Assembly: GCA_028023455.1 (NCBI GenBank)
Contig: JAQFVV010007255.1
Location: 56,661 to 120,660 of the forward strand
DNA from: Epiperipatus broadwayi
Lineage: Eukaryota > Onychophora > Udeonychophora > Euonychophora > Peripatidae
Reading direction: 5' to 3'
DNA: 64,000 nucleotides
Of this stretch, positions 55,848-64,000 are shown piece by piece. Both the position numbers and the translations under genes were made by a program. Position 1 is the stretch's first letter; every line of letters starts with the position of its first letter. The notes below the pieces were generated by a model. It saw only the letters and a list, made by a program, of their open reading frames with translations, was not told the origin of the DNA and searched no databases.

Positions 55848-56182
55848 ACAGAGCAAAACTCTCCATACAGTATTGCCACCTGTGCTAAACAGAGTAATCA
55901 ATGGATGCCAGAAGGCTTGTGCATAAAATCCCTATCTAATGCCTACTCATCCAATATCCCCAGACTAGTTTCTGGCTTGTGGCCTTCATCAGTGAGGAGC
56001 TTTGGATCTGAGAGCACTAGTCTGGGGATATTGGATGAGCAGGCATTAGATAGGGATTTTATGCACAAGCCTTCTGGCATCCATTGATTACTCTGTTTAG
56101 CACAGGTGACAATACTGTATGAAGAGTTTTGCTCTGTTTATCAACAATTAATGTGCTAGTATAGGAGATGTGATCATGTGAT
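55848..56182. repeat. Family A inverted dimer carrying an intact ribozyme
   Basis: The left arm (about 55852-55968) and right arm (about 56016-56130) are near-perfect reverse complements. The ~47-base spacer between them is exactly the core half of the minus-strand ribozyme (GAAA strand through CUGAUGA to the 5' stem I strand). The right arm starts at ACTAGTCTGGGGATATTGGA, inside stem III next to the cleavage triplet. The outer end is GTGATCATGTGAT. Confidence 0.82.
55949..56007 (-). ncRNA. Hammerhead ribozyme motif, family A, best copy
   Basis: On the minus strand, outer stem I is AUCCAA (56002-56007) with UUGGAU (55949-55954). Inner stem I is UCCUCA with UGGGGA (one U-G pair). CUGAUGA is at 55986-55992. 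Stem II is GGC with GCC around CACAA, with an A-A mismatch at its base. GAAA is at 55969-55972. Stem III is ACUAGU and the cleavage triplet is GUC, cut predicted after the base at 55963. The internal loops of stem I (AGC and UA) face the stem II loop, as in natural type I hammerheads. All catalytic core bases are present. Confidence 0.82.
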
Positions 56183-57005
56183 ACTACCAAGTGCTGAGTG
56201 TGTTACAATTTACTGATGCATTATAAAGATAAAAATAGTATACATACTTCTGAGGTGATTGCTTAAGATTGAATGTGTTAATATGAAACACAAACAACAT
56301 TAGAGATGCATAGTATGGTTGCATTTCCTCTGGATATTGATCATACAAGATACTGGCATATTTGAAATTTAGCTTAACCTGATTTGTAAACACCAATTCT
56401 TATTAAGCTCTTAATAAGAATTAATGTTTACAACTTTAAATTGATTCAAAATATTTCTAATTATAAGATCTAAATATTAACTTGCTGTGAATCAAAAGAT
56501 TTGCAAATGTTGATTTGTAAACGAAGTAGTAGACTTAATTAATGAAGAACGTACTAGCTTCACCCTCTCAAGTCAAAATGCTTTAGATTTGCCTATATAA
56601 TTAGAAAGTAGGTTGAAGATAAGATGGCCACTCTTATTTTTATAAAATCATAATCTTGCATTAAGATTTGTAGAGATCCCTCTAGTGATAAAATTAAGCA
56701 CTCAAGGCGCATAGTATTAAGCATAAAGTCTTATATGTATTTAACCTGATTTATAATTTAGCAGTTAATTGATATCTAGTGTATCTTTCAGTTGATTGAA
56801 AAGTAATTATAATCATAATTAGTTAGCCTATAGATCTTATAATAAGGTGTTAGTAATTCTCTTGCATATGTATGTGCATACTATTTAGAAAGTTGTTTTA
56901 TTTCTTTCCGTTATTTTATTTAGCCGAGTGCATTTTCGGTAATGAGTAGCATAATCATAATAATATATATATATATATTGTTTCTGTTTATCAAAGAATT
57001 GTTAT
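56183..57005. other. AT-rich DNA, no gene seen
   Basis: Near 56577 there is a second copy of the AAAATGCTTTAGATT segment seen at 2490. Nothing coding. Confidence 0.35.
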
Positions 57006-57008
57006 AAA

Positions 57009-57358
57009 TTATGCTGCTACTACTACTACTATTACTACCATTCCTACTACTACTACTATTAATAATAATAATAATGATGATGATAATAATAATAATAATG
57101 ATGATGGTGATAATAATAATGATGATGATGGTGATAATAATAATGATGATGATAATAATGATGATGATAATAATGATGATGATGATAATAATGATGATGA
57201 TAATGATGGTGATGGTGATGATAATAATGATGATGATGATAATAATAATGATGATGATAATGATGGTGATGATAATGATGATGATGACGATAATAATAAT
57301 GATAATGATGATGTGATGATAATAATAATGATGATGATGATAATGATGATGATGCTAG
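57009..57358. repeat. Long compound trinucleotide microsatellite
   Basis: (CTA)n-type triplets followed by ~300 bases of mixed (AAT)n and (GAT)n. Long open frames on both strands (poly-Ile/Met on plus, poly-His/Tyr on minus) are by-products of the three-base period. Confidence 0.95.
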
Positions 57359-58285
57359 ATTTATGGTAGTATGAGAATGGTAATTAATATAAGAGAAAAA
57401 AATGTTCTTGCATTGTAAGTAAAACAAAATCTCAATTTGATCAGCTGAGTATTTTTGGATTTATTTTGTCATTTTGATGCTTGAACATTACGTGATCTTC
57501 CGAACAACAATCCACCTATATGTAAAGCAAAGATTGTGCTTTGTCTATTTCTTTGATACTGGAATATCATTTAAATCCCCCAAGAAAATAAGCTACATTT
57601 ATTTGTTATAATGGTAATAATAAATATGTTCAATGTGTGAAAAAAAAATTGAAAGTAAGAATAATAAAAATATTGTAATTATTAGTAATGACAATATCAA
57701 TAAGAAAAATCTTGGTATTTATTTCTAATGACAACGTTAATGCTACTATATATAAATATTTTCATTAAAAAATATTGATCCTTAATTTTTCATTGAAGAA
57801 ATGGAAAAACTGTTCAGATATATAAAATCTGTCTTGACTGTATAAGCAAAAAAAAAAAAAAAAACCACCCTCTCACATTGAGGTAACTTTTCTGTGAGAA
57901 TAATATATATATATATTAATTCAAGCTAATCAATAACGCCACTAGCAAATATTCTACAAAGAAATGTACAATACCCTTTTTTTATTTTAAGGAAACAATG
58001 ACAGTCTCTCTCCAAAACTATTCTATTTCCTTTCTTCAAAGAACTGCATCTCCAAACAATTATACTAAAAGCATTTCTTTTTACATCTATCTTGAATTTT
58101 TAGTAACTACTTCAAGAGTAAATTGGAAAGATTTCTTGTAAAAATGCTTTGTAAAGATGTAATATTTTGGATTCTATATATGCACGCACATACTTTGTAT
58201 ATACACACTTCAATTCTAAACTTTTGTTATTAAAATAGTACCAATAAGAAAAATCTCTAGTCGACGATACATCTATAATAAAAAT
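57359..58285. other. AT-rich DNA, no gene seen
   Basis: An A20 run lies near 57848; no coding sequence recognised. Confidence 0.4.
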
Positions 58286-58288
58286 GAA

Positions 58289-58335
58289 ATAACTGAAACA
58301 CAGGCTTATTATATACCTGTGTCTATATATATATA
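58289..58335. repeat. Direct repeat with small hairpin, copy 1
   Basis: ATAACTGAAACACAGGCTTA...ACCTGTGTCTATATATAT is repeated identically over ~43 bases at 60473-60516. It contains the hairpin ACACAGG / CCTGTGT. This copy lies just upstream of the Penelope relic, the other inside the family B inverted dimer. Confidence 0.8.
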
Positions 58336-58359
58336 TATATTATAACTTATATCCATCAT

Positions 58360-59825
58360 CTGCTATTTGCCCTAGGATATTTTCGAATATAAAGCTACAT
58401 AAAGAAAATTATCCATTGAGATTGATGGTTGATTTTAGTGGTGCATATTATTATCAAACATGTAGATATATTGAATTATTACTTCAAGATATTTTAGGTT
58501 TTGGATAATATACTATTTCATCATCATTTGATTTTGTAGATAAAATTAAGAATATAAATATAGATTTACATGACACAATTTGTACTTTTGATATAAATGA
58601 AATGTATGGATCAATAGATAGAATAGAGTCAATTAATATTATTTATAATGCTCTTGTTTCAAAAAAATGTAAAGTCTGATATTATAAATTTTATTATAAA
58701 AGTATTGCAGTTTATTGATAAAAATATTTATGTTAATTTTAATAATGAATATTATAAAATGAATTTTGGTTGGCCAATGGGTCTTCCTGCTGTTGCTCAA
58801 ATTTGTAATTTTGTTATATCAACATATGAAAGTAAAAATTTTAAAACAATTGAAATATCAAGAAATTAAACTATATCATAGATATGTGGATGATGTTTTT
58901 ATTTGTGGAAAACAAGAATTAATAGTCAATTTATTTAATGAATTAAATGAGATTAAGAATATAAAATGGGTTATAACTAAAGAGAAATACAATTCCATAA
59001 AATTCTTGGATATTCAAGTTACTCTTAATGATTACAGTTTGGATTATCTTATGTTAATTAAACCAATTGAAACTAGAGGTTTTATTTTATATGAATCACA
59101 TGTACCTATGTGTCATAAGCTGCCTGGATTGAAATCATTCTTATTTCGAAATGAAAAATTATGCAAATATTCTTGTGATAAAATTAAAAATGTACATTTA
59201 TTTGTTAATGACTTGTTGAAAATTGGTTATTATAAAAATGCAATTGCTAATATTATTAAAGGATTTAAAAGAAATCAACACTATAATAAAATTAAAAATA
59301 AAGACATCAAAATGAAATGGATTTCAATGCCATTTATATCAGATGAGCAGGTCAAGTTTATTAGGAAAATTTATAATGGTTTGTGTCATATTGCTTTTTT
59401 CTCTACAAATAACATAAATAGATTGCTTAATAATTCTAAAATTCAAAATTCAAAGTTTAATCAAAATTCTATTATATATAGATTGATATGTGGATGCGGC
59501 GTACAATACATTGGTGAATCTAAGTGTACATTTGAGAAGAGAATAAAAGAACATATGCTTTTATATAATAGAATTCAAAAAGAGAATCAATATGGAACAG
59601 ATGTAAATAAACCTTCATCATCTGTTATATTTGATCATAATAAATCTTGTCAATATGGATTTAAATTTGATTATAAAAATATGAAAATTATTCAAATTGA
59701 ACGTTGTCATAATAAACGTAAAATAAAAGAGGCTATGTTGATTTCAAGAAATTGTCAAATGTTAATGAATCGCCAGTCATCAAATGTTAAGATAACAGAA
59801 TTGTGGGAAATCTGAATTGAACTAT
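58360..59825 (+). mobile_element. Penelope-like element, 5'-truncated
   Basis: The recognisable part begins with the RT-N block KLHKENYPLR (near 58392) and ends shortly after the GIY-YIG C-terminus at 59815. No poly(A) is present. An AT microsatellite and a possible hammerhead relic follow. It is the best-preserved Penelope copy of the window. Confidence 0.82.
58370..59815 (+). pseudogene. Penelope-like reverse transcriptase with GIY-YIG endonuclease
   Basis: Three frames join. The first holds KLHKENYPLR, DFSGAYYYQT and TFDINEMYGSI (58370-58660). The second holds DKNIYVN and FGWPMGLPAVAQI (58670-58860). The third (to 59815) holds YHRYVDDVFICG with catalytic YVDD, FLDIQVTL, a long linker, and GIY-YIG: IIYRLICGCG, QYIGES, R-x-x-EH (RIKEHM), and the late Glu/Asn in IKEAMLI and LMNRQSSN. 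YVDD is at residues 40-43 and YIG at 248-250 of the third frame. One stop near 58677 and shifts near 58665 and 58865 break an otherwise clean protein. Telomerase-like RT plus GIY-YIG nuclease defines PLEs. Confidence 0.85.
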
Positions 59826-59863
59826 GGGTATTGTTAAGGGTTGTCTCAGTTTGATTATTCAAC

Positions 59864-59930
59864 GTTATATAGTTCATAAAGACTACAAAGTGTATAGTCG
59901 AAAGTACTTCTAAAAGAATATAATTTATAT
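59864..59930 (+). ncRNA. Possible decayed hammerhead at the Penelope 3' end
   Basis: GACUA (59881-59885) pairs with UAGUC (59895-59899), immediately followed by GAAA (59900-59903) and an AGUACU stem-III-like palindrome. The seven bases where CUGAUGA should be read UUCAUAA, only four of seven matching. The position is where PLEs are known to carry hammerheads, but this could be coincidence. Confidence 0.25.
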
Positions 59931-60143
59931 AAATTGTACTGTATTTTGATATATATATATATTGATTTGTATATTACATATATTGTGAAACGAATACAGA
60001 TATCAAACTTTATTTATTACATATATATATATATATATATATAATATATAGGGTATATGAGCACAGACTTTCACACGACCCACCACTCTCCACTCTATCT
60101 AATAACACTGATACACTTGAATACATGTATGTTGAAAAGATAA

Positions 60144-60202
60144 ATAATCACCAATATATGTATTTCATGCTAAACCAGCTATCATCAGTTGGTCCAGATT
60201 AT
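60144..60202 (-). ncRNA. Hammerhead ribozyme motif, family B copy 2
   Basis: On the minus strand, AUAAU (60198-60202) pairs with AUUAU (60144-60148). CCAA pairs with UUGG. CUGAUGA is at 60182-60188. Stem II pairs GCU with AGC around GGUUU, but the two basal pairs are lost. GAAA is at 60163-60166. Stem III is AUA-CA-UAU, and the cleavage triplet is AUA. The core is canonical with a weakened stem II. Confidence 0.75.
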
Positions 60203-60472
60203 CATCTCTACACATATATACTGTAAGTGCTCAGATATATATTAAGATAGACAATCCTCATACTTTAATGGACAGGCTTCAATCTACTCCACACCTACAA
60301 CTCTTCAACCGTCCATCCAATTGAAAATCTGATGATGGAACGTTCAAAGGCCACCCTGAGGCCAAGATACTTGTCATAACCATGTTGACCTAAGGTCAAT
60401 CTGAACCCCACATGTACAGGACATAATCCATTTAATACATTTGCAAGGATGGACAGACATCTCTACAATGTA

Positions 60473-60516
60473 ATAACTGAAACACAGGCTTATTATATAC
60501 CTGTGTCTATATATAT
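60473..60516. repeat. Direct repeat with small hairpin, copy 2
   Basis: Partner of 58289-58335, inside the centre of the family B inverted dimer and followed by ATGTAATGTATAGGG. Confidence 0.8.
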
Positions 60517-60667
60517 GTAATGTATAGGGTATATGAGCACAGATTTTCAATTGGATGGACGGTTGAAGAGTTGGAGTGTGGAATAGATTGAAACCTGTCC
60601 ATTAAAGTATGAGGATTGTCTATCTTAATATATATCTGAGCACTTATAGTATATATGTGTAGAGATG

Positions 60668-60726
60668 ATAATCTGGACCAACTGATGATTGCTGGTTTAG
60701 CATGAAATACGTATATTGGTGATTAT
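60668..60726 (+). ncRNA. Hammerhead ribozyme motif, family B, best copy
   Basis: Outer stem I is AUAAU (60668-60672) with AUUAU (60722-60726). The internal loop is CUGGA facing UG. Inner stem I is CCAA (60678-60681) with UUGG (60716-60719). CUGAUGA is at 60682-60688. Stem II is UGCU with AGCA around GGUUU, with a U-U at the base. GAAA is at 60704-60707. Stem III is AUA-CG-UAU. The cleavage triplet is AUA, cut predicted after 60715. Every core nucleotide is canonical and both stem I helices are perfect. Confidence 0.85.
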
Positions 60727-60840
60727 TTATCTTTTCAACATATTGTATATGAGTTTAAGTATATCAGTGTTATTAGATAGAGTGGAGAGGGGTGGGTCGT
60801 GTGAAAGTCTGTGCTCATATACCCTATGTAATAAAAATGA

Positions 60841-61595
60841 AAGAGAAATACTTGTTGACATTTCTGGCGATTTTTCCAACTTGCAATTTGGAACATAAAA
60901 AAAAAATCTTAAAATTTGACTTAAATATTTTTTTTAATATGTAATATAGAAAATTAACTAAAACTCCGTAGTATTGATTTTTATTGTATAAGAATTTGTA
61001 GTCATGAGATTCTGAAATAGATATCATCTAGCATTAAAATTGATGTACTGTTTTTTTTTAATCATCCATATAGTACTACCCGCACACTCACACACATATA
61101 CTGTAATTAGGAATTTTTAATAAATAAATACTGTTATTTAAACTTAGGATTTTTCAATCTATTCATTTTTCACTGTGTAGTCATATAGATTGCGTGAGAT
61201 AAAGTGGAACAAGAATAGACTGAAAAATTCCGAGTTCAAACCCTCTAATTCTATATATAAGAAACATTCAGTATAAGCAAATTATATACTTCCTTAGAAT
61301 TAAATACTGCTGTTCTAATTCCAGGTAAAACAGTAAGACAGAAATAGGAAAAAAAATGTGTGAAAAATAATACGAATGTGGAAAGAAAAGAGGGGGGGGG
61401 GGTATATTTGAAAAAAATAATATTTAGCTGATTCATTAATAATTAAATAGCGCTTTCAATAAAAACCTTTTCAGTCTTTTCTTTGAGTACTTTGTCTTAT
61501 TGTCTCTTTTTATTTTATTTTTGTTTTCATCTGCTATCTTATGTTACTTAGATTAGTATAGGGTTCAATCGGCCCAAACATCTTTCACTGTCAAT
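60841..61595. other. AT-rich DNA with a family B-like end and a G-run
   Basis: 61165-61255 (GAGATAAAGTGGAACAAG, CCGAGTTCAAACCCTC) resembles the family B tRNA-like end. A G10 run lies near 61391. No coding sequence. Confidence 0.4.
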
Positions 61596-61597
61596 CT

Positions 61598-61710
61598 TTT
61601 TTTTCCTATGTCATAGCATCGGCCGGGAGGCGAACCCGCAACAACAGTCTGCAACCAACTGCTTGCTTGCAAGGCAGCTGCGCTGACCTCTTGGCTAATA
61701 ATGCCTGACC
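61598..61710 (-). mobile_element. tRNA-derived SINE, subfamily 2, well preserved
   Basis: The minus strand reads GGCATTATTAGCCAAGAGGT, CAGCGCAGCTGCCTTGCAAG, CAAGCAGTTGGTTGCAGACT, GTTGTTGCGGGTTCGCCTCC, CGGCCGATGCTATGACATAG, then an A-run. The A box (TTAGCCAAGAGG) and B box (GGTTCGCCTCC) are clear. Confidence 0.78.
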
Positions 61711-62468
61711 TATCAATCTTATTCTCCATAGGATTTTGCTTTTATACAACTACATTTCCATTCTTTAATTATTATTATTATTATAACTACTTAGACTTCA
61801 GTCTTTGTTTTTCTAGTATGCATGTATCTATAAGAAGAAAACAACACCAATGAAATGAAAATATATTAACGGTAGTGTAGCGTTAATAGGAAGATGATGA
61901 ATAAGTTCTAATTTTCCAAGTAATATTTCTAAGTAACAATGGGAATTTGTCTTAGACAATCTTCTATTTAAAATATTGATTAAACATTTTTGTATACAAA
62001 GGTAACACAACTTTAACACTGCATGTCTACAACATAGTTTCACTTTAAACTGTTCAAGAATTAGGTGAAGTTCTCCTATAATATGCATTCCTACAACATT
62101 GTTTTGCTCTAACACAGTTCAAGAAAAGGAGAAACTTCCCCTATAACACAGCGTGCATACATGTTTTAACATTTAGGGAAATTCTGCATAAAAAATGATG
62201 TGATGAGAACTTTTAAGAGCAAAAACCATCTCCATCACTACCTATCATTCAAGCATGTATGAAACTGCTCATTTAATGGTGATTAATAGTGATGATGAAA
62301 AAAATAGATAGCATTAATATATAATCCTTGTGATCAATTATTGCTTTAATAAACATATTTCTTTTAGTTATAAAATGCAAACAGTATTTTTTTTTTAAAC
62401 TTTTGGAACATAATCCTGTTTTTGTACTAATTCTTTGTTTCATATAATATGAATTTGCATAACGTGAC
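61711..62468. other. AT-rich DNA, no gene seen
   Basis: A 95-codon minus-strand frame (61828-62115) has no recognisable domain. Confidence 0.35.
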
Positions 62469-62469
62469 T

Positions 62470-62815
62470 TTGGAACTCAGACTTTCAAGCACCATTCAAC
62501 TATAAATATTATCTTATACCACTGATACACACGACCACATACATGTAGAAAAGATAAATAATCAGCAATATACATATTTCATGTTAAACCAGCACTCATC
62601 AGTTGGCCCAGATTATCAGCTCCCATGCACATACATATAATTAAGATAGCAAATCTTTATACTTTCATGGACAGGCTTCAATCCACTCCAACTCTTCAGC
62701 CATCCATACCATTAGTATGCCATCCATGGCACCAGTTGAGATTTGGGCTTTACATCATCAAATTTTCAATGGTATGGATGGCTGAAGAGTTGGAGGATGA
62801 ATTAGATTTTCATAA
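62470..62815. repeat. Family B repeat with inverted end
   Basis: The minus-strand unit runs from AACTCAGACTTTCAAGC (tRNA-like end) through the ribozyme to CAACTCTTCAGCCATCCATA. After a ~45-base spacer the plus-strand complement TTTCAATGGTATGGATGGCT and GAAGAGTTGGAGGATG follows, giving a partial foldback. Confidence 0.72.
62558..62616 (-). ncRNA. Hammerhead ribozyme motif, family B copy 4
   Basis: On the minus strand: AUAAU/AUUAU outer stem I, CUGAUGA (62596-62602), stem II GUGCU with AACAU (one C-A mismatch), GAAA, stem III AUA-UG-UAU, and triplet AUA. Inner stem I has one C-C mismatch, as in the 54.2 kb copy. The core is intact. Confidence 0.68.
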
Positions 62816-62820
62816 CAACA

Positions 62821-63095
62821 AATATAAAAAAAATTCTATTTCTCATGTAAAATATGTTTTCTAATAGTGTCTGCTATGTTTCAAATACACACTTGTTTTT
62901 ACTATTTTTATTTTCTTAACATGCTATACTTTTATAGTAATTATTTTATACATAGTTTTGCAATAATTATTAAAACATCTTCAATTTTGAAGATACCTTT
63001 ATTATAATTTCTACTAATAATGTGAATTAATATTTTAGACTACTTATAAAGTCAAATTAAAACTATTAGTTCGTAAAACTACATTTTTTGACAAT
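62821..63095. other. AT-rich DNA, no gene seen
   Basis: No recognisable feature. Confidence 0.35.
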
Positions 63096-63099
63096 TCAG

Positions 63100-63510
63100 T
63101 ATGATAAAACAGGCAAAACTCACTTTATGTATTGCCACACACAGCAAGCTAGAGTAATCAATGGATGCCAGAAGGCTGGTGCATAAAATCCCCATCTAGT
63201 GCCTATTCATCCAATATCCCCAGACTAGTTTCTGGCTTGTGGCCTTTGTCAGTGAAGAGTCTTGGATCAGAGAGCACTGCACCTAGATCTTAGGATCCAA
63301 TGCAACCCTCCATCAGCCACCTTTTATCTCCACTTAACTACAAGACTATGAGTCTTAAACTGAAAACATCAATGTTTTTAATCCTAGCCCATTAGCTTAT
63401 ATGGTCATATGAGTCTGAACTCAGTTCAATACCCATACATTTTGGTGTCTTTGGTTCTTTAATAACCATAGCCACCACTATCCTTTTAGGCAGGATGTGA
63501 TGTAGACTGA
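63100..63510 (-). repeat. Family A repeat, one complete unit
   Basis: A full minus-strand unit: ACAGGCAAAACTCACTTTAT, TGGATGCCAGAAGGCTGGTG, a ribozyme segment, AACCCTCCATCAGCCACCTT, GAACTCAGTTCAATACCCAT and ACCATAGCCACCACTATCC. The ribozyme core on the minus strand reads CUGACAA, so G8 is lost as in the 35.5 kb copy; the other elements are intact. Confidence 0.78.
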
Positions 63511-64000
63511 ATTGAATAACTTTTGCTTTTTGTAATAAACTGGTGGCAGATTTTACCAATGTTCAACTTTTCATTTCTCTATAAATCTGATTCCTTTTTA
63601 ATTTATTTTATATTTGAAATTTATAAATATTGAAAAAATGAATTGTAATATCTTTAGTCATTCAATGATCTGAAGTAAAACATTTTTTAAAAAGTTAACA
63701 AACTCTTTTTTAATTTTATTTTATTTTTAAAGTGTGAATGAATAAATGTTAATTTCTGATACATCTATTAAATTCTATTTTAAAATTTTAAATCGCTTTA
63801 TAATTTTTAGAACATCTCAAAAATTCTCACACAATATTGATTCTGACAGGTAATGATGTTATGTGATCAGTTTCACATAAGTTTGGTCATCTTACATTGA
63901 GATTTTTTTTGTTAACATTACACTCAAATGTATTAACTTCTGTTTTTAAGAATAAAATAAATACAAATACAGTTCAAATGTATTCATATTGTAACAGTCA
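63511..64000. other. AT-rich DNA, no gene seen
   Basis: No recognisable feature up to the window end. Confidence 0.4.

Larger units (their letters stand above)
60040..60840. repeat. Family B inverted dimer, ~800 bases
   Basis: The left arm (60045-60325, minus-strand sense) and right arm (60540-60830, plus-strand sense) are nearly perfect complements. Both end in GGGTATATGAGCACAGA-type sequence and contain the ribozyme, the GACAGGCTTCAATCTACTCC block and TTTCAATTGGATGGACGG. The ~215-base centre holds CCACCCTGAGGCCAAG, GTTGACCTAAGGTCAATC and the hairpin repeat shared with 58289. Transcripts of either strand would contain one intact ribozyme and fold into a ~285-bp hairpin. Confidence 0.85.

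Noticed and set aside
57011-57427. Long open frames of Ile/Met (plus) and His/Tyr (minus)
   Set aside because: Produced by the AAT/GAT trinucleotide microsatellite; no real protein is implied.
1-64000. CRISPR arrays, bacterial operons, phage genes
   Set aside because: The dispersed repeats are transposon families with irregular spacing, and coding motifs are eukaryotic LINE and Penelope types. Nothing prokaryotic is present.

Overview
The window is very AT-rich (roughly 27-30 % GC by eye) eukaryotic DNA, almost certainly from an invertebrate animal. It carries non-LTR retrotransposons of several clades, Penelope-like elements, tRNA-derived SINEs, microsatellites and hundreds of short foldback repeats, and I recognise no host exon. 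The species cannot be fixed from sequence alone. An AT-rich cnidarian, flatworm or mollusc would all fit.

Layout. 1-9.7 kb: copies of a ~440-base repeat (family A), tRNA-SINEs, and a 5'-truncated RTE copy flanked by a 30-base target duplication. 9.7-16 kb: mostly unrecognised AT-rich DNA, a degenerate ~110-base minisatellite and an inverted pair of Penelope GIY-YIG relics. 16-21 kb: family C repeats with exact ~420-base periodicity, plus near-perfect hairpins. 21-29.8 kb: A-rich DNA, an inverted dimer of family A, a solitary ribozyme-like site at 25.9 kb and a ~470-base hairpin. 29.8-32.8 kb: an RTE-clade LINE on the minus strand with an uninterrupted 959-codon endonuclease/reverse-transcriptase ORF, the only intact protein gene here. 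34.6-39.5 kb: dense family A copies. 39.5-43.9 kb: a decayed, nearly full-length CR1/L2-like LINE with an SGNH-esterase-like ORF1. 46.5-47.8, 54.9-55.5 and 58.4-59.8 kb: three further Penelope-like relics. 49.1-51.6 kb: a poly(A)-tailed LINE relic with a target-site duplication. 53.9-64 kb: family B and A repeats.

The main result is that three short dispersed repeat families (A, B, C) plus one solitary site (25.9 kb) contain hammerhead-ribozyme motifs found by reading secondary structure directly. Each site is 57-63 nt and has type I topology: an open stem I with an internal loop, CUGAUGA (or a variant), a short stem II, GAAA, a very short stem III with a 2-4 nt loop, and an NUH cleavage triplet. 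Family B also ends in a tRNA-like segment with a B-box-like motif. The repeats occur as ~400-440-base units in tandem and, more often, as head-to-head inverted dimers, some with breakpoints next to the predicted cleavage site. By analogy with known retrozymes, schistosome SM-alpha SINEs and hammerhead-bearing Penelope elements, I infer non-autonomous elements that spread through self-cleaved, possibly circular RNA. The RTE or Penelope machinery in the same window could be the driver. This is inference: no activity can be shown from sequence.
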